A stretch of 64,000 nt of DNA. It comes from Betaproteobacteria bacterium (GTDB lineage: Bacteria; Pseudomonadota; Gammaproteobacteria; Burkholderiales; Casimicrobiaceae). Positions within the stretch are counted from its first letter, which is position 1; each line of letters starts with the position of its first letter. Made by a program: the position numbers and the translations under genes. This document shows, piece after piece, positions 63,177-64,000 of the stretch. The stretch lies in NCBI GenBank assembly GCA_016717855.1, contig JADKEV010000003.1, positions 124,001 through 188,000 of the forward strand. Reading direction: 5' to 3'. The notes beneath the pieces are model-generated. The model saw only the letters and a list, made by a program, of their open reading frames with translations. It had not been told where the DNA came from and did no database searches.

Positions 63177-64000
63177 GTGGGCCGCTACGCCGAAACGCAC
63201 CGCCGTTCGATCGAACACCGCGAGGAATTCTGGCGCGAAAGGGCAGCGCTGATTCACTGGCAGGAGCCGTTCCGGCAGGTGCTCGACTACAGCAAGCCGC
63301 CATTTGCCAAGTGGTTCGTCGGGGGCAAGACCAACATCTGCCATAACGCGATCGACCGGCACCTGCGCACCCGCGGCGACCAGGCCGCGCTGAACTTCAT
63401 CTCGACCGAAACGGGACAGCACGCGACCTACACCTACAAGGACCTGTACGCGGAAGTCAACCGCTTCGCCGCGATTCTCCAGGCGCAGGGCGTGGGCAGG
63501 GGTGACCGCGTGCTGATCTACATGCCGATGATCGCGGAAGCCGTGTTCGCGATGCTGGCCTGCCTGCGCATCGGCGCGATCCACTCGGTCGTGTTCGGCG
63601 GCTTCGCCGCCGCGTCGCTGGCGACGCGGATCGACGATGCCGCGCCGAAGGTGATGGTGACCGCCGACGCCGGGATGCGCGCCGGCAAGGCGGTGCCGTA
63701 CAAGCATCTGGTCGACGAAGCGGTGCGGCTCGCGAAGAACCCGCCGGCCAGGGTCATCATCGTCAACCGGGGCATCGATCCGGACATGCCGCGCACGGCG
63801 GGCCGCGACCTCGACTATGCCGCGCTGTGCAAGGAGCACGCGAACGCGCTGGTACCCTGCGTCTGGCTCGAGTCCTCGGAACCCTCGTACATCCTCTACA
63901 CGTCTGGCACGACGGGCAAACCCAAGGGCGTGCAGCGCGACACGGGCGGCTATGCCGTCGCGCTCGCGTACTCGATGCAGAGCATCTTCTGCGTGGAGCC
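63177..64000 (+). CDS. prpE: Propionyl-CoA synthetase (3' partial)
   Basis: The first 274 codons of an acyl-CoA synthetase cut by the window end. The N-terminus RRSIEHREEFWRERAALI and DYSKPPFAKWFVGGKTNICHNAI are typical of PrpE rather than Acs. The AMP-binding P-loop YTSGTTGKPKGV and the VVFGGFAAASLATRIDDA segment are present. It activates propionate for the methylcitrate cycle encoded by prpBCD in the same window. GTG start at 63177 with GAGGAG six bases upstream. The frame is intact throughout. Confidence 0.9.
   Translation, partial: MGRYAETHRRSIEHREEFWRERAALIHWQEPFRQVLDYSKPPFAKWFVGGKTNICHNAIDRHLRTRGDQAALNFISTETGQHATYTYKDLYAEVNRFAAILQAQGVGRGDRVLIYMPMIAEAVFAMLACLRIGAIHSVVFGGFAAASLATRIDDAAPKVMVTADAGMRAGKAVPYKHLVDEAVRLAKNPPARVIIVNRGIDPDMPRTAGRDLDYAALCKEHANALVPCVWLESSEPSYILYTSGTTGKPKGVQRDTGGYAVALAYSMQSIFCVE

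Overview
The window is high-GC DNA (about two thirds G+C), densely coded on both strands, and most likely from a betaproteobacterium of the Burkholderiales type. The evidence is two tripartite-tricarboxylate (Bug) solute receptors, DUF1841 and DUF1178 proteins, a trxA-rho pair, an nth gene joined to an orphan rnfB, and an sdhCDAB-sdhE-gltA-odhAB-lpdA block divergent from mdh-prpBCD-acnA with a GntR regulator between them. No tRNA, rRNA, CRISPR array, insertion sequence or prophage was seen. Six genes carry single-base frameshifts (ispD, envZ-like kinase, P450, first Bug receptor, CoA-transferase, ParA-like). ispD is normally essential, and there is a 54-base G run at 4832-4885, so at least part of this looks like assembly or sequencing error.

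Region by region. 1-4.7 kb: 3' part of a YVTN beta-propeller protein with a DUF5648 tail, formaldehyde-detoxifying FrmA, a small membrane protein with two L7/L12 C-terminal-like repeats, then ispD-ispF. 5.1-7.9 kb: an OmpR/EnvZ-type two-component pair divergent from a Spy/CpxP-like periplasmic protein. 7.9-8.3 kb: two consecutive promoter-to-terminator units without ORFs, which look like tandem sibling small RNAs with CCCUCC (anti-Shine-Dalgarno) loops; this is the most interesting feature. 8.3-13.6 kb: a histidine-phosphatase lipoprotein, then proB, obgE, a GT39-type membrane glycosyltransferase and rpmE on the minus strand. 13.8-19.4 kb: a catabolic-looking plus-strand cluster (OCD family, P450, ferredoxin, Bug receptor, class III CoA-transferase, HMG-CoA lyase family). 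19.4-27.6 kb: exported rhodanese, an exported hypothetical, rho, trxA, fdxA, two cytochromes c, DUF1841, FIST, nth, rnfB, acyltransferase. 27.7-36.3 kb: an ECF sigma/anti-sigma/exported-protein operon, CDF metal exporter, CrcB, quinone oxidoreductase, DUF1178, NAD(P)HX repair enzyme, PIN protein, TtcA. 36.4-41.4 kb: MFS and DMT transporters, second Bug receptor, ParA-like ATPase, D-2-hydroxyacid dehydrogenase.

41.6-64 kb is a central-carbon supercluster. On the minus strand mdh, prpB, prpC, prpD, a DUF3617 gene and acnA encode malate dehydrogenase, the methylcitrate cycle and aconitase. A GntR/HutC regulator sits divergently next to a perfect palindrome at 49848-49859, followed by sdhCDAB, sdhE, gltA, odhA, odhB, lpdA, zapE and the start of prpE. 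Together they cover citrate synthesis, aconitase, 2-oxoglutarate dehydrogenase, succinate dehydrogenase, malate dehydrogenase and propionate oxidation. Isocitrate dehydrogenase, succinyl-CoA synthetase and fumarase are not in the window.

A dispersed 28-base palindromic element beginning GGATGGGT and ending ACCCATC occurs in at least ten copies. All are intergenic, and most lie just past the 3' ends of genes.
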